Position numbers and translations under genes: made by a program
Part shown: one piece after another, positions 1 to 10,716 of the stretch
How the letters are laid out: each line of letters starts with the position of its first letter
Numbering within the stretch: the stretch's first letter is position 1
Origin: Chamaecyparis obtusa
Lineage: Eukaryota > Streptophyta > Pinopsida > Cupressales > Cupressaceae
Length of the DNA stretch: 64,000 nt
Direction of reading: 5' to 3'
Assembly: GCA_027943335.1 (NCBI GenBank)
Contig: BSBK01001869.1
Coordinates: 1,015,001-1,079,000 of the forward strand
Notes under the pieces: generated by a model
What the model saw: only the letters and a program-made list of their open reading frames with translations
What the model was told of the DNA's origin: nothing
Database searches by the model: none

Positions 1-458
1 ATCACTCTTGAATCACTCTGAAAAAGTTCTCAAAATGCTATTAAAATGAAAATAAACAGTAACTTCCCACTTTATAGACTTCAAATGGTTAGATTAGGGA
101 TTCATTAATGATCCATACACTTTTTAGGTGAGATACAGCTATCTCAGAAATCTCATGTCAACTCAGTTAACATAATCTCGGTCGATACAACTATTAAATT
201 AAAGCTCAGTGTACATCATATCTTAGCTATCATAGGAGCTCGGCAAACACTAGTGACTCAGTCACTATAGGCTAAAATACTGATTCTCGACTTCAAATAT
301 ACAATATATCTCTTCACTCAAATATGTCCTAATGCATCTTAATCTATGCAGATATGGAGCTTATCTTATCAAATGTTAGGAACTGATGTGAAATAAGACA
401 TTATAAGATTCAGTTCCACACATACCTTCTTTTCTTAGTTCGAAGTAGTGTGATTACC
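1..458. other. Sequence downstream of element A gag; no gene seen
   Basis: AT-rich, no open frame of interest. It carries CTCGG(T/C) motifs (near 176 and 237) like those in the element A LTR, so it may be non-coding internal sequence or part of another LTR. Confidence 0.3.
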
Positions 459-1784
459 TTATCCATCAGATTGGGTGACCTGAGGTTCACTAACTCCACT
501 ATTGTTGGCTTCCTCTTTCTTCTTCCATGTCTTGTTCATCTGATCTCTCATTTGCTCAACAGTTTCTTCATTCTTTCTTTGTTCATTGCTCAGTATATGT
601 GCTCTATAGTCTTTCTTTAAGTGACCAATCTTTTTGCATTTAGAGCATACCATACTTCCATTCATCCAACTCTTGGATTTACCTCTGAAATGTGTCTTCA
701 AACAGTTTACTCCAATGTGACCATATTTTCCACAGTAATGACAACTATACCATGTATTGTAGTCCAAATTGTATGTATTACCCTTCTTAAGTGCCTTAGT
801 CTATTGATTGAATGTCCACTTAGATTTGGATCTACACTCATGTGCTCTATGTCCGTATTTCTGATAGTTGAAACAATGTCCTTGAAATCTAGGTGATGCA
901 GGTGGATTACTGACCTTTGTCCTACATTCATGTGCTTGATGTCCATGATTTTTATAGTTAAAACAATATCCATTGAACTTTGGTTTAGGTTCAAACTTAC
1001 CATGTTTTCTTTTGTAGATGTTGGTTGTATGTCCTAGCTTTCCACAATGATGGAATGTAGGCTTGTTGTTCTTTGGCTTTTCATTCCTTTGTTCTCCACT
1101 TTTTGATGATTCCCCTTCCTTAGTGGATGATAAGTGCTCATCATGTCCAAGTCTAGATGTATCACTAGATCTTCTAAGTGACCTTAATAGTTCTTCAAAG
1201 TATCATATAGCTTCATTAGGCTTGTTCATTATTTCATTAATCTCCTTTTCTAATCTTAGTTCATTCCTTAGTTGACTATTTTCTGATCTCAAATTTTTGA
1301 TTTCCACATCTTTCCTGTCTAATTCTTGATTAACAAGTAGCATTTGATTTACCATGTCTAGTTTATTGTTTGTCAATCTTTGCATGTCGCATGTCATTTC
1401 ATCAAGTCTCATTGATATTTGTCTTTTATCTTCTTCAACCATTGTCTTATCTTCTTCAGATTTCTTTTTTTGTTCAACAACTTCAGAGATTCTTACTGAT
1501 TTTATTTCTTGTTCTCTCTTCATATTTCTAATGTCCTCATTCATTATGTTGTTTTTCTCCAGCAGTTATTTTACGGCTTTGTGACTTTCTACATAGTTTC
1601 CACTATCAAATAGTCTTGTAGTATCCTCTTCTTGATATTGATTTGCATTTTGTTGTATTGAAATTTCTCTTCTTCTACTTAAAGATTTCTTCAATTCACC
1701 TCTGGCTACTTCAAGTTGTTGTAATGCAAACTGAATGCCAATCTTTTGATTCTCTATGATCTTTCCCAACTTATAAACCTCCAT
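459..1784 (-). pseudogene. gag: gag-like protein: coiled coil plus five zinc-knuckle-like motifs (element A)
   Basis: Nucleocapsid-like protein of element A, expected to bind element RNA. One minus-strand frame runs from the ATG at 1784 to about 459 with a few stops (for example near 1566, 1200 and 770). The N-terminal half is Lys/Glu/Gln-rich coiled coil (1203-1784). The C-terminal half holds a row of knuckle motifs: a degenerate one near 1045 (HHCGKLGH), CFNYKNHGHQAHEC near 960, CFNYQKYGHRAHEC near 860, a perfect CX2CX4HX4C (CHYCGKYGHIGVNC) near 720, and CSKCKKIGHLKKDY near 630. Two knuckles have Tyr in place of the second Cys. There is no room for a normal gag capsid domain between the primer site and the coiled coil. 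It is related in plan to the gag of element B. Confidence 0.7.
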
Positions 1785-1830
1785 CTCAAGATCTTTGACT
1801 CACAAGTGGTTAGACTTCTTTAAGAGATTA

Positions 1831-1845
1831 AGCTCTGATACCAAT
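1831..1845 (-). promoter_or_regulatory. Primer-binding site (tRNA-iMet type) of element A
   Basis: The minus strand reads ATTGGTATCAGAGCT directly after the LTR. TGGTATCAGAGC is the complement of the 3' end of plant initiator methionine tRNA and is the classic primer site of Copia and many other plant LTR elements. Confidence 0.88.
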
Positions 1846-3057
1846 TGTTGGAAATCTATTAGGGAAATTTTGATATTGAGAGAGGGGGTGAATTGGATAT
1901 CAACCAATTCATACATTTTGGCATAAACTAACTTGTATAGAATAAGCATCAAACTTAATAATGCAACAGATCTAATATCCTAAACATCATCCATGAAAAT
2001 AAAACATAACACAGTGATTTTGGTTACCCAGAAACCCTTGAAAGGTAAAATTAGGGTGGGGATGACACCCACAAATCTTCACTACTGCAATATTAAAGTT
2101 TTCTTGTTAGGGATAAAAGTTTGATCATAAAAGATGATCTACTATGTGAGGGGTCTTCCCTGTTAAGAGCTTTGAGACTTGTAAAATATACCTTGCAAAA
2201 TGATTTAAAACTTACAACTAAGTAAGCACTCGGTTAAGAGATTTACTAAGGTCTGTTAAAACCACTCTGTTAAGAGATTTACCCTGATTCACCTGTTAGA
2301 ATGTCTCGGTACCTAATCCAAGTTAGTTTGCACTATGATGCTGATTATAGATCTTCTCCTTACAATATATATTTGATCTCCTCTATCAAATATGTCTTTG
2401 TTCTGTCCTTCATTGCTCTGTTCGGTCACTGAACTCTGGTTCTGCTAGTAAAAACACTTTTCTACTCTACAAGTATGAGATCTCCTTCATACTCATGCTC
2501 TTCTCATGATACATTTTAGGGTTCAGATCTCATCTTATATAAACAATTGATCATCTCCAAGATTTAAGATCTACAATCTGGATTATCTACTTTTGTCACT
2601 TAACCATTCTCTAATTCTGATTGGTTCCATGAATTACACAGGGATTAATATTTACAATTCTAAAAGTATAATCACCTTCATGATTTCCTCAAAAAATAAT
2701 AAATGTAGTATAGATGTTGGCCAAAATGGTTTACCTAAGTGTATGTGCCATGAAAAACACATATGTCAAATCTAGCTTGCTCGATATTTGATATCTTTGG
2801 CACTTGGCACTTACTGTTCTTCATATCCTGTTGCTCGACACTAATATATTTACATAACTTGGCATAAAGTGAGTCAATTAATTCTGAAGTACTCGGTGAC
2901 CATTTTCTTACTCGGCAATAACTATTGCTCGGTAAATGTATAATTTACATGACTTGGCCTATACATGATGACTCAGTCGTAGTGATGACCAACTAACATT
3001 TCCTAGAAAATGACTAAGTTTAAGACACTAATAGACAAAAAAACTTAGGGATCAACA
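1846..3057 (-). repeat. 5' LTR of element A
   Basis: About 1.21 kb starting TGTTGGAAATC and ending GATCAACA on the plus strand, so with TG...CA ends. The inner end abuts the primer-binding site. A TATA-like TATATAAG lies on the minus strand near 2534-2541. The LTR carries several copies of a short CTCGG(T/C) motif (about 2228, 2304, 2891, 2910, 2927). The outer end at 3057 is inferred from the TG...CA rule alone, since the second LTR is not in the window. Confidence 0.7.
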
Positions 3058-3459
3058 CATACCTCCATCTCTAGGTCACAATCCTTCCTACCCACCACAA
3101 GATCCCATCATCCCTCCATCTCCATGTAATAATCTCCCATGTCCACTTTAAGATTCAATCAACCCTATCCAAGGTAATAATAAGCCTATTACATATCAAC
3201 TTGGTTCATCCGGTTTCATTCATTCTATTCTACTTTGTAGTCCTACTATTCCATATGTGCCTCCTCCAACTAAAAATGGACTCACATCTTGTTTCAAAAA
3301 TAATTAGTATCCAATTGCTAAGAAGATTCATCAAAAAATACATTATCAATGAAAGGGGTTGGGCCTCAATGAACAAGGTATATTAGAACCCCTTGATATC
3401 AAATAAAATCCATATTATTAGGGCCTTAGTTATATATCTCACCATCAAGATGTTGATAT
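3058..3459. other. Pyrimidine-rich spacer between elements A and B
   Basis: A CCATC/CCTCC-rich stretch with no convincing gene. The sequence on the far side of element B (10717 onward) has the same CCTCCATC-rich character, and B's target duplication joins the two, so both are flanks of one older locus into which B inserted. Confidence 0.4.
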
Positions 3460-4511
3460 TGTTGGAAATTTGGCTGAGTTAGATATTAGATGTTGTCATT
3501 ATGGCAACATATGATCTATATGAAGATGGCATATGACAGAGAAAAATTATGACAGAGCGCAGAACAAAATTGTCTAAGTGTAAGCAACATTTTCCCAATG
3601 TAATCGGAGACAATTTTGATTGGCGATGTCAATAGAAGTAAGTTCAGTGCTTGCGCACTTGAACATGGATACTATGATTTATGTTGAAGACTCACCTAAG
3701 AGTGCAAGTTTGTATGGAACAAGTTATTGCAGTATTACCAGAGATAGAGTTGAAGCTGATAGGACAAAGAAGAAGACAAAATTGGTAAATAGTTAAGGGA
3801 TTATTTTGTTTATCAAAATAATGTCTTAATAATATAAAGGGATGACATCCTAGATGTTAACCCTTGGGAAAAATAAGTTATTATGTATTTTTGTAAAGTG
3901 CTTTAAGTTTAGTAAAGCCAACTATAAAAGTTATTATTCCTAATAACTTGTATAAATGTAAGACATATGTAATGTGAAGTATATAGATGAACATATGTAT
4001 GTGAAAGATATTGATGAAAAGTTGTGAAAGTCAAGCAAGAAGACTTTTTATATGTAAGCGAAGCAGCAAAGGTTATAGACCTTGCCCTTTTTTGTAATCA
4101 GAGATCATTGTACATTACATGTTTTGGCAGTGGGCTCATCTTGTAATCATTTGAATTTATACTACCAACTCTTAGCAGGGTTGAGGCTTCTAACAAGACC
4201 TAAAGTCCCTTAATCAGGACTGGGACACTATATGTATGTAATAGGCTCCTAACAGGGTCAACATCCTTAACAAGATACTTTTGATTAGTGGATCATTGTG
4301 GGTATCATCCCCACCAGGGTTTTCCCTTGGCCAAGGTTTCCTCGAGAATAAATAATGTGTTATGAGTTCATTTGCTTTACTATTGTGCATGTTCTTTAGT
4401 TTACTCTTTTTTGCAAGTATCAAGCTAATATGTTATATCCATAATTTGGAAAAAGTAAAAGTTTGTAGAATACTGATTCACCCCCCCTCTTAGTATTCCC
4501 TATTTCTAATA
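3460..4511 (+). repeat. Left (5') LTR of element B
   Basis: 1,052 bp, starting TGTTGGAAATTTGG and ending CCCTATTTCTAATA (the expected CA end has become TA). TATAAAAG at 3923-3930 is the likely TATA box. It is closely similar along its whole length to 9644-10711. Confidence 0.92.
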
Positions 4512-4512
4512 A

Positions 4513-4525
4513 TTGGTATCAGAGT
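4513..4525 (+). promoter_or_regulatory. Primer-binding site (tRNA-iMet type) of element B
   Basis: TTGGTATCAGAGT lies one base after the LTR and differs by one base from the usual TGGTATCAGAGC complement of initiator-Met tRNA. Confidence 0.88.
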
Positions 4526-4582
4526 TTAGTTACTTGGAAAAGAATCATTCAAAGAAAGCCTAGTAGCTTGAGTAAGATCTCT

Positions 4583-5818
4583 ATGGATATGGATCAACTA
4601 CAGAAGAATCTTGAAGAAGGTCTTGAACAAATTGATATACTTATTGAGGAAAGAGATACTTTGAAAGGAAAATATGATGATGCAAATAACCTCATTGAGA
4701 AGTTGAAAAAGAAGATGGAAGAACTAAAATCAGAGAAGGAATCTACAATTCAAATTGAAGATTGTGATTAAAATCTAGAAAAAGAAAATGAGATCCTTTA
4801 ACATGAATTAAAGATAGTAAATTTGAAATTGAGTTTCAAAGATGGAAACAACAAGAATGAAGCAAATCTGAAATCTGAGAATGAAGATCTAAAATCAAAA
4901 CTTTGTAAACTGACATCTAAACATGAGAAAACAAAATTACAGTATGTTGAACTTGAAAAGTACAATACAATTGTGAAAGGTGAACTAACTCAGTCTAAGC
5001 AACAACTTGAGAGACTATATTCCACTAGTGAGAAGATTGATGAACAAATGTCTTATCAAAAGCTATTCTTTGATAAAACTGGTCTTGGATTTAACTCATC
5101 TAAGGTAAGTGAAGAAAGCAAGGAACCAGATCTGAAAGTTTCTGAAAACATAGATGAAAAGAAATCTGAGGACACACCTAAAGAAGAAGAACCACCTAAA
5201 CAAGAAGAATCACCTAAAGGTACGCAGAGAGAATTTAAAGGTAGATGTTTTGCATGTAATACTTTTGGTCATATGAAGAAAGATTGTACAGGTAAGCAAT
5301 TTAAACCTCTTAATGGTTATTGTTATAATTATCATGGTTTTGGACATAGACCTATTGAATGTAAGAAACCTAGATCTAATGATAATAATAATAGTAGAAT
5401 GTTTAGAGATACTAACCATGCAGATAAGAAACCTACTGAAGAGATGAATAAAAGAAATGGAGTAGTATGCTATAGATGCAACAAGATTGGACACATTGCT
5501 AGGAATTGCACATCACAAATCAACCATACTAGACTGAGATATGGAAACAATGGAATAGTTTGTTAGATATGCAACAAATTTGGTCATATAAAAAGGTTTT
5601 GTAGAATGAATAACATGAGAAACCCTAATCCTAGAAGTCATACAAGGAGAAATGAGAATGCAAGCAACAGTTAAAGGGGTTCTTCTAGTAATTCAGAAGA
5701 AGTAAAGTTTGTTAAAGCCATGGATCAAGGAGACACATTCAACACTAAAGGTAATTAGAAAGGTGAAGTATCTAATGGTAAGAGTGAATCTCTTCCTAAC
5801 CCATCTCAAAGTACTTAA
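4583..5818 (+). pseudogene. gag: gag-like protein: coiled coil plus four zinc knuckles (element B)
   Basis: Nucleocapsid-like RNA-binding protein. The first ATG in frame is at 4583, only about 60 bases after the primer site. The frame stays the same to about 5818 and is broken by in-frame stops at 4769-4771 and 5564-5566 among others. About the first 170 codons are charged coiled coil, followed by a Lys/Glu/Pro-rich linker and four knuckles: CFACNTFGHMKKDC (near 5248), CYNYHGFGHRPIEC (near 5320), CYRCNKIGHIARNC (near 5467), and a fourth near 5562 interrupted by a stop (ICNKFGHIKRFC). The second has Tyr in place of the second Cys, as in element A. I see no capsid (retrotransposon gag/UBN2-like) region. 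If the protein assembles particles, it would need a helper or use the coiled coil. Confidence 0.75.
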
Positions 5819-6194
5819 TTCATAAAGAATGTATTAGAATAGGAACTTAGGATAGTGTAGAAATTAGTATAGGATGAATTGAGTCTTGTGCAATTAATGT
5901 AAGGTAGTATGTGATGTAATGATGCTATGGTTAAGAGTGCATGAGATAATATGAAGTTATGTGAGTTCGCAAGAAGTTTGAAGTTTTTTAGGAAAGCAGG
6001 AACAACATTTTGGAAGGAAGCGACAAAAGAATTGAATGCGATGTCAGAATCTTGGAGTTAAAAGCTTGTGATTGGTATTAGTTAATCATTCAAGTGACTA
6101 CAAGTGTTAAGGAGATCGAAGCAGTGGTGATTAAAGGAAATTTGAAGGATTTGGTGAGAAAACTTCATGTTGGATCTATGCAAAGCCTTAAATT

Positions 6195-9040
6195 GTGAAA
6201 CTAAGGTATTTTACTAAGCAAAACTATCAATTAGTTAGAGAACTTGTAGAAGATATGGATGTTTCATTTGTTCACAGCATAAGAGATAGTATTAGACCTA
6301 AGATCAAAAGGGAACTAGTAGAACCCTTGGAAGAAGACCCTAAACTAGCATTATCATCTGTACCAGATAAATTTTTTCATTTAGAGAATGTTAGAGGCTA
6401 TTTGGGATGCAAACTTGAAATCCTCAATGAAAGTGACTTTACTAAGGAATATGAAAAGCTATAAAGTCAGGATATGTCATTGAAAGTAGGATTTGAACAT
6501 TTGAATGACAATGAAATCATAAGGTATTCACTACAACATGAATTTGATGATGATGAATGCACCAAAATCATTTTGAGCAGAATTCATAATGGGAAGTTTT
6601 GGTTAGATGAAAAAGTGATTGATATAACAATAGACCTAATTCATGAAGTGACTAGTTTATCAAAATCATGATTTATACCATTCAATGAGAAAAATGTGAA
6701 GAAAAATATATTGGATAACACTAAGTCATCCTACAATGGTAGAGGAATAGTGATTAGCAAGATTCAACAAGATGATGTTAGATATTTATGCAAGATCTTA
6801 ACATCTAAGTTTTGTGCTAACTCTAGAGAAGATGACATGGCAACTAGTATGATTCATGTAGCCTATTTGATGTGTTTTGATAAAGTGCAAGTGGATATGT
6901 GTGAAATTTTGAGAATTCAGTTATTTGAGAACCTTGAGAAGATTAAGAAGACTAAAAGCTCACAGTTTAGATTCTCATCATTGATTACATATATGTTTTT
7001 CCATTTATTAAAAAAAATTTCCATTTACTATTGGAGAAGATTGGAATGACAACAAAACCACCATGGGAAAAATTAAGAGAGTGTATCTAAGATATCCCAT
7101 AGACAAGGTTAATGAGAGTGTAACCTTAGTGATCAAATCATTTCACAACTTGATGAAGAAAAGATCAAGAATTCCACATTCTATAGTTGAGAAGTATAAA
7201 AATGAAGTATGCTTTATGGTTGACACTGACTTTACCTTCATTGAAGCAATTGAACCCAAAGAAGAGTTCATAGACCCTCTTGGATATGAAATTTATGAAG
7301 TTGAAGCAGAAGAATATGTAAATAGATTGTTGAAATGTAAATTGGATGTAAATAGCAACAGATTTGGGACTTATGAGGAGAACTTCAACTCCGCAAATTC
7401 TATTAAGGAAGAAAAACTATCAAAGAAGAGAGTGGAAAGCACAATAAGAAAATTCTTAAAGATATAGGTATGAGAGAACAAGAATTCTTAATTGCAAAGA
7501 ATACAATGGCAACACTAAGAGATATTGGACAAAAGGAAGTTTTGTCTATTCCACCCCTGTCAGCAGTTGCAGATGAGACTGGAAATTTGAAGAATGTAGT
7601 GAAAGTGGAGAAAGTAGAGAAGGAACAGGAAATAAGAAAATCTACAAGATCTTCCACCACTCCACTAGGTAAAAGAGATGGAAATGGCTACTAGACCAGG
7701 CAAAAGACAAAAAACAATAGTTGCCCCGGTACAAAGGAAAGTATCTGAAATAAAAGATGATGAAGATACTGAAGTCAAGAAGAAGAAATGGAAACCTAAG
7801 ATTGAAAAGGTAAATGAATAAATTATTAATGACGGATAATTTTCAAAGATGAACAAGTATTATGAGCTATACGACTATTCAGAAAGATTAAACTTAGAGA
7901 ATGCAGTTGTCAGGCACATGATCCTAAAAGACAAGAAATTTGATACCATTCAAGGAAAGATACCTGATGAATTGTTTGAGAAATTAGTTAAAAGGAAGAA
8001 GAGAACAATTGAAGAAGATAAAAAGATCACAGAAAACTTTGTAAGAAAACTCTATGACATCAGAGATGAAGACAACTTCAAGGAAATCATGAAAGATCTT
8101 GGTATTCATCTGAGAACTAAAAGAAGAACAATTCATATTATGGGAGGTAATTATGAAGAAATCAATAAAGAAACTAAACAAGAAGTCATAAAGGTGATGA
8201 CTACAAGTGTAGGTCAGCACTGAAGTGCAGCAGATAAAGCTTTGGAAAGATGAGCACTAGAAAAGTCCCTCTCCACCACCATCAATTAACATTGAAGATG
8301 AATCAATGAATGTGGAAGGAACTAATATCACACTGGATAGTGATGAAAATCCTTTCAGCAACCTAGAGAATGTTCTTGACAATTCAGCTCTAGAAGAACA
8401 AGATAGATCAATTGAAGAAGAAAGGAAGGAAACGAGGAAAGAAGAAAAGAAACAAGTAGAGATTCTAGGAAATATAGAGGTTGAAGGATAGAAAGGAGAA
8501 CCAAGAAAAGTAGAAATCAGTCCTACCCATGAGATTGCAGCAAAGAAACCACAAATTGAATCAATTTTTGCTAACTTTGGCAAAGAAGTTGATGATGATG
8601 ATCAAATGGAGCTGATCTCATCTCTTAACAAAATCATTGGAACGAACAAGAAGGTAAAAAGCCTTGAATGATTATTGCTGGAAGTAACAGAGAAGTTGCA
8701 TAGTGTTGTGACTAATCAGATAACAGAGGTAGATCCACAAGTAAAAGCCAGAGAAGTTATGAAGGCATTTGACAATGAATTCACTAACTTATCTGATATA
8801 GCTATAGTAAAGGCTCAGGAAGCCTATGAGGCTAAAGTATTTCTTGATATATGTCAAAATATTAGAAATGATATCAATAATTTGGATGTATGTATAAAGG
8901 ACTTGAGAAGGAACTTGGATAGAGGAAAATATTTGTATATACAGTGTACAAATATAGAAAATCATGTATCAAAAGTGACTGAGAAAATAAGAGCAAAGGA
9001 GACTGAAATTCAAAGAGGTAAACCTGCTAACCAGTCCTAA
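6195..9040 (+). pseudogene. ORF2 of element B: long unknown protein, decayed
   Basis: Function not recognised. Open segments follow one another through 6195-6464, 6474-6671, 6696-7049, 7063-7467, 7470-7694, 7684-8223, 8306-8491 and 8675-9040 with several frame changes, giving roughly 900-950 codons. The N-terminal third contains a hydrophobic/helical part (6600-6655, then 6849-7005, ending in a KKTKSSQFRFSSLITYMFFH stretch). The middle is Lys/Glu-rich, and the C-terminal third (8675-9040) is predicted coiled coil. It occupies the place of pol but has none of the pol motifs. By eye the 6600-7005 part resembles the U3-encoded protein of element E. The helix-then-FRFSSLIT pattern also recalls the plant-transposon-associated domain Pfam PF20167, which I could not test. 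Confidence 0.6.
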
Positions 9041-9049
9041 TGTAAAATA

Positions 9050-9630
9050 CTAGATTGTGAAAAGATAATCAAAAAATTGAAATATGATATCAGAATCCTT
9101 AATGATGAAAGAGATGGAAAGTTGAGAAGATTCTCTCTTCTAAGAGAGCACATTTTAGTGAAGATAAGTATCATTGAAGGACAGTTGGAAGAATGTCTTT
9201 CATCTAAGACTTCTTATGAGAAGTTCAAATTTTGCAAACCTTTGTGCATGTGAGATTGCATCTTATGGTTTATGTGGAATACTCAGTATTGTAGACACCA
9301 TTAAGAAGGCATGGGAGAAGGACATAGAGAGAATTAAAGTAAATTTTGTAGATTGTGTTGCAAGCCTATCGGCTCTGCAATTTTGAATCAAGGTAAACTT
9401 TTTCAGATCATAGTTTTGGCACCCTTTTTTGTCATTGTTGTCAAAGGGGGAGTGATAGAAGAAAATTTATATATTGTTATATATATATGGAATTATATTC
9501 CTAGGGGGGGTATAGATGCTATATTTATAAGATATATGGAGATATAAGGACAGTAAAGATTTTTTTTTTTTATGGCCATAATTTTGAGTTTTATGACTTA
9601 GCCAATTTTCTCATATGTTGCCACCAATGA
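9050..9630 (+). other. 3' untranslated part of element B
   Basis: Decayed continuation of coiled-coil-like coding sequence up to about 9390, then T-rich non-coding sequence with an extra purine tract (9442-9452) and a homopolymer T run near 9560. Confidence 0.4.
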
Positions 9631-9643
9631 CAAAGGGGGAGAT
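9631..9643 (+). promoter_or_regulatory. Polypurine tract of element B
   Basis: CAAAGGGGGAGAT directly abuts the TGTTGG start of the right LTR and is the expected plus-strand primer. A near copy, CAAAGGGGGAG, occurs about 190 bp upstream at 9442-9452. Confidence 0.85.
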
Positions 9644-10711
9644 TGTTGGAAATTTGGCTGAGTTAGATGTCTAGATGTTTTCATTATGGCAACATATGAT
9701 CTATATGAAGCCCACATATGATAGAGAGCAATTATGATAGAACGTAGAACAAAATTGTCTAAGTGTAAGCAACATTTTCCCAGTGTAACCGGAGATAGTT
9801 TTGATTGGCGATGTCAATAGAAGTAAGTTCAGTGCTTTCACACTTGAACATGGATACTATGATGTATGTTGAAGACTCACCTAAGAGCGCAAGTCTGTAC
9901 GGCATGTATGAAAGAAGTTATTGCAATATTACTAGAGACAGAGCTAAAGCCGATAGGATAAAGAAGAAGACAAAATTGGTATATAGTTAAGGGATTATTT
10001 TGTTTATCAAAATAATGTCTTAATCATATAAAGGGATGACATCCTATATGTTAACCCTTGGGAAAAATAAGTTATTATGTATTTTTGTAAAGTTCTTTAT
10101 GTTTAGTAAAGCCGACTATAAAAGTTATTATTCCTAATAACTTGTATGAATCTATAAGACATATGTAATGTGAAGTATATAGATGAACATATGTATGCGA
10201 AAGATATTGATGTGAAGTTGTGAAAGTCAAGAAAGAAGACTTTGTATATGTAAGCGAAGTAGCAAAGGTTATATACCTTGCCCTTTTTTGTAATCAAAGA
10301 TCATTATACATTACATGTTTGGGCAATGGGCTCATCTTGTAATCATTTGAATTTGTACTACCAACTCTTAGCAGGGTTGAGGCTTCTAAAAAGGCCTAGA
10401 GTCCCTTAATCAGGACTGAGACACTATATGTATGTAACAGGCTCCTAACAGGGTCAACATCCTTAACATGATACTTTTTATTAGTGGATTGTTGTGGGTA
10501 TCATCTCCACTAGGGTTTTCCCTTGGCCAGGGTTTCCTCAAGAACAAATAATGTGTTATGAGTTCATTTTCTTTACTGTTGTGCATGTTCTTTAGTTTAC
10601 TCTATTTTGCAAGTATCAAGCTAATTTTTTATATCCATAATTGGGCAAAAGTAAAAGTTTGTAGAATACTGATTCATCCCCCCCACCTCTAATTATTCCC
10701 TATTTCTAATA
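9644..10711 (+). repeat. Right (3') LTR of element B
   Basis: 1,068 bp, collinear with 3460-4511, with scattered substitutions and small indels. The TATA box TATAAAAG is at 10117-10124. It ends TTTCTAATA, followed by the target duplication GATAT. Confidence 0.92.
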
Positions 10712-10716
10712 GATAT

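Larger units (their letters stand above)
1..3057 (-). mobile_element. Element A: 5' part of an LTR retrotransposon, minus strand, cut by window edge
   Basis: Read on the minus strand, the order is LTR (3057 down to 1846), a primer-binding site complementary to initiator-Met tRNA, then a gag-like gene (1784 down to 459). No protease, RT or integrase is visible before the window edge, and the other LTR lies outside, so target duplications cannot be checked. The tRNA-iMet primer site and a gag that starts within about 60 bases of it are the same layout as element B, and the two gag genes look related. It is probably another member of a non-autonomous Copia-like group, but a pol gene to the left cannot be excluded. 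Confidence 0.75.
3460..10711 (+). mobile_element. Element B: complete non-autonomous LTR retrotransposon with gag and an unknown ORF2
   Basis: 7.25 kb. LTRs at 3460-4511 and 9644-10711, perfect 5-bp target duplication GATAT (3455-3459 and 10712-10716), tRNA-iMet primer site after the left LTR, and a purine tract directly before the right LTR. The 5.1-kb interior encodes a coiled-coil/zinc-knuckle gag-like protein (4583-5818) and a long decayed ORF2 (6195-9040). No aspartic protease, RT, RNase H or integrase motif is visible, so it must have been moved by enzymes supplied in trans. The primer site and LTR ends (TGTTGGAAAT) fit a Copia-type helper, which is inference. Confidence 0.9.
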
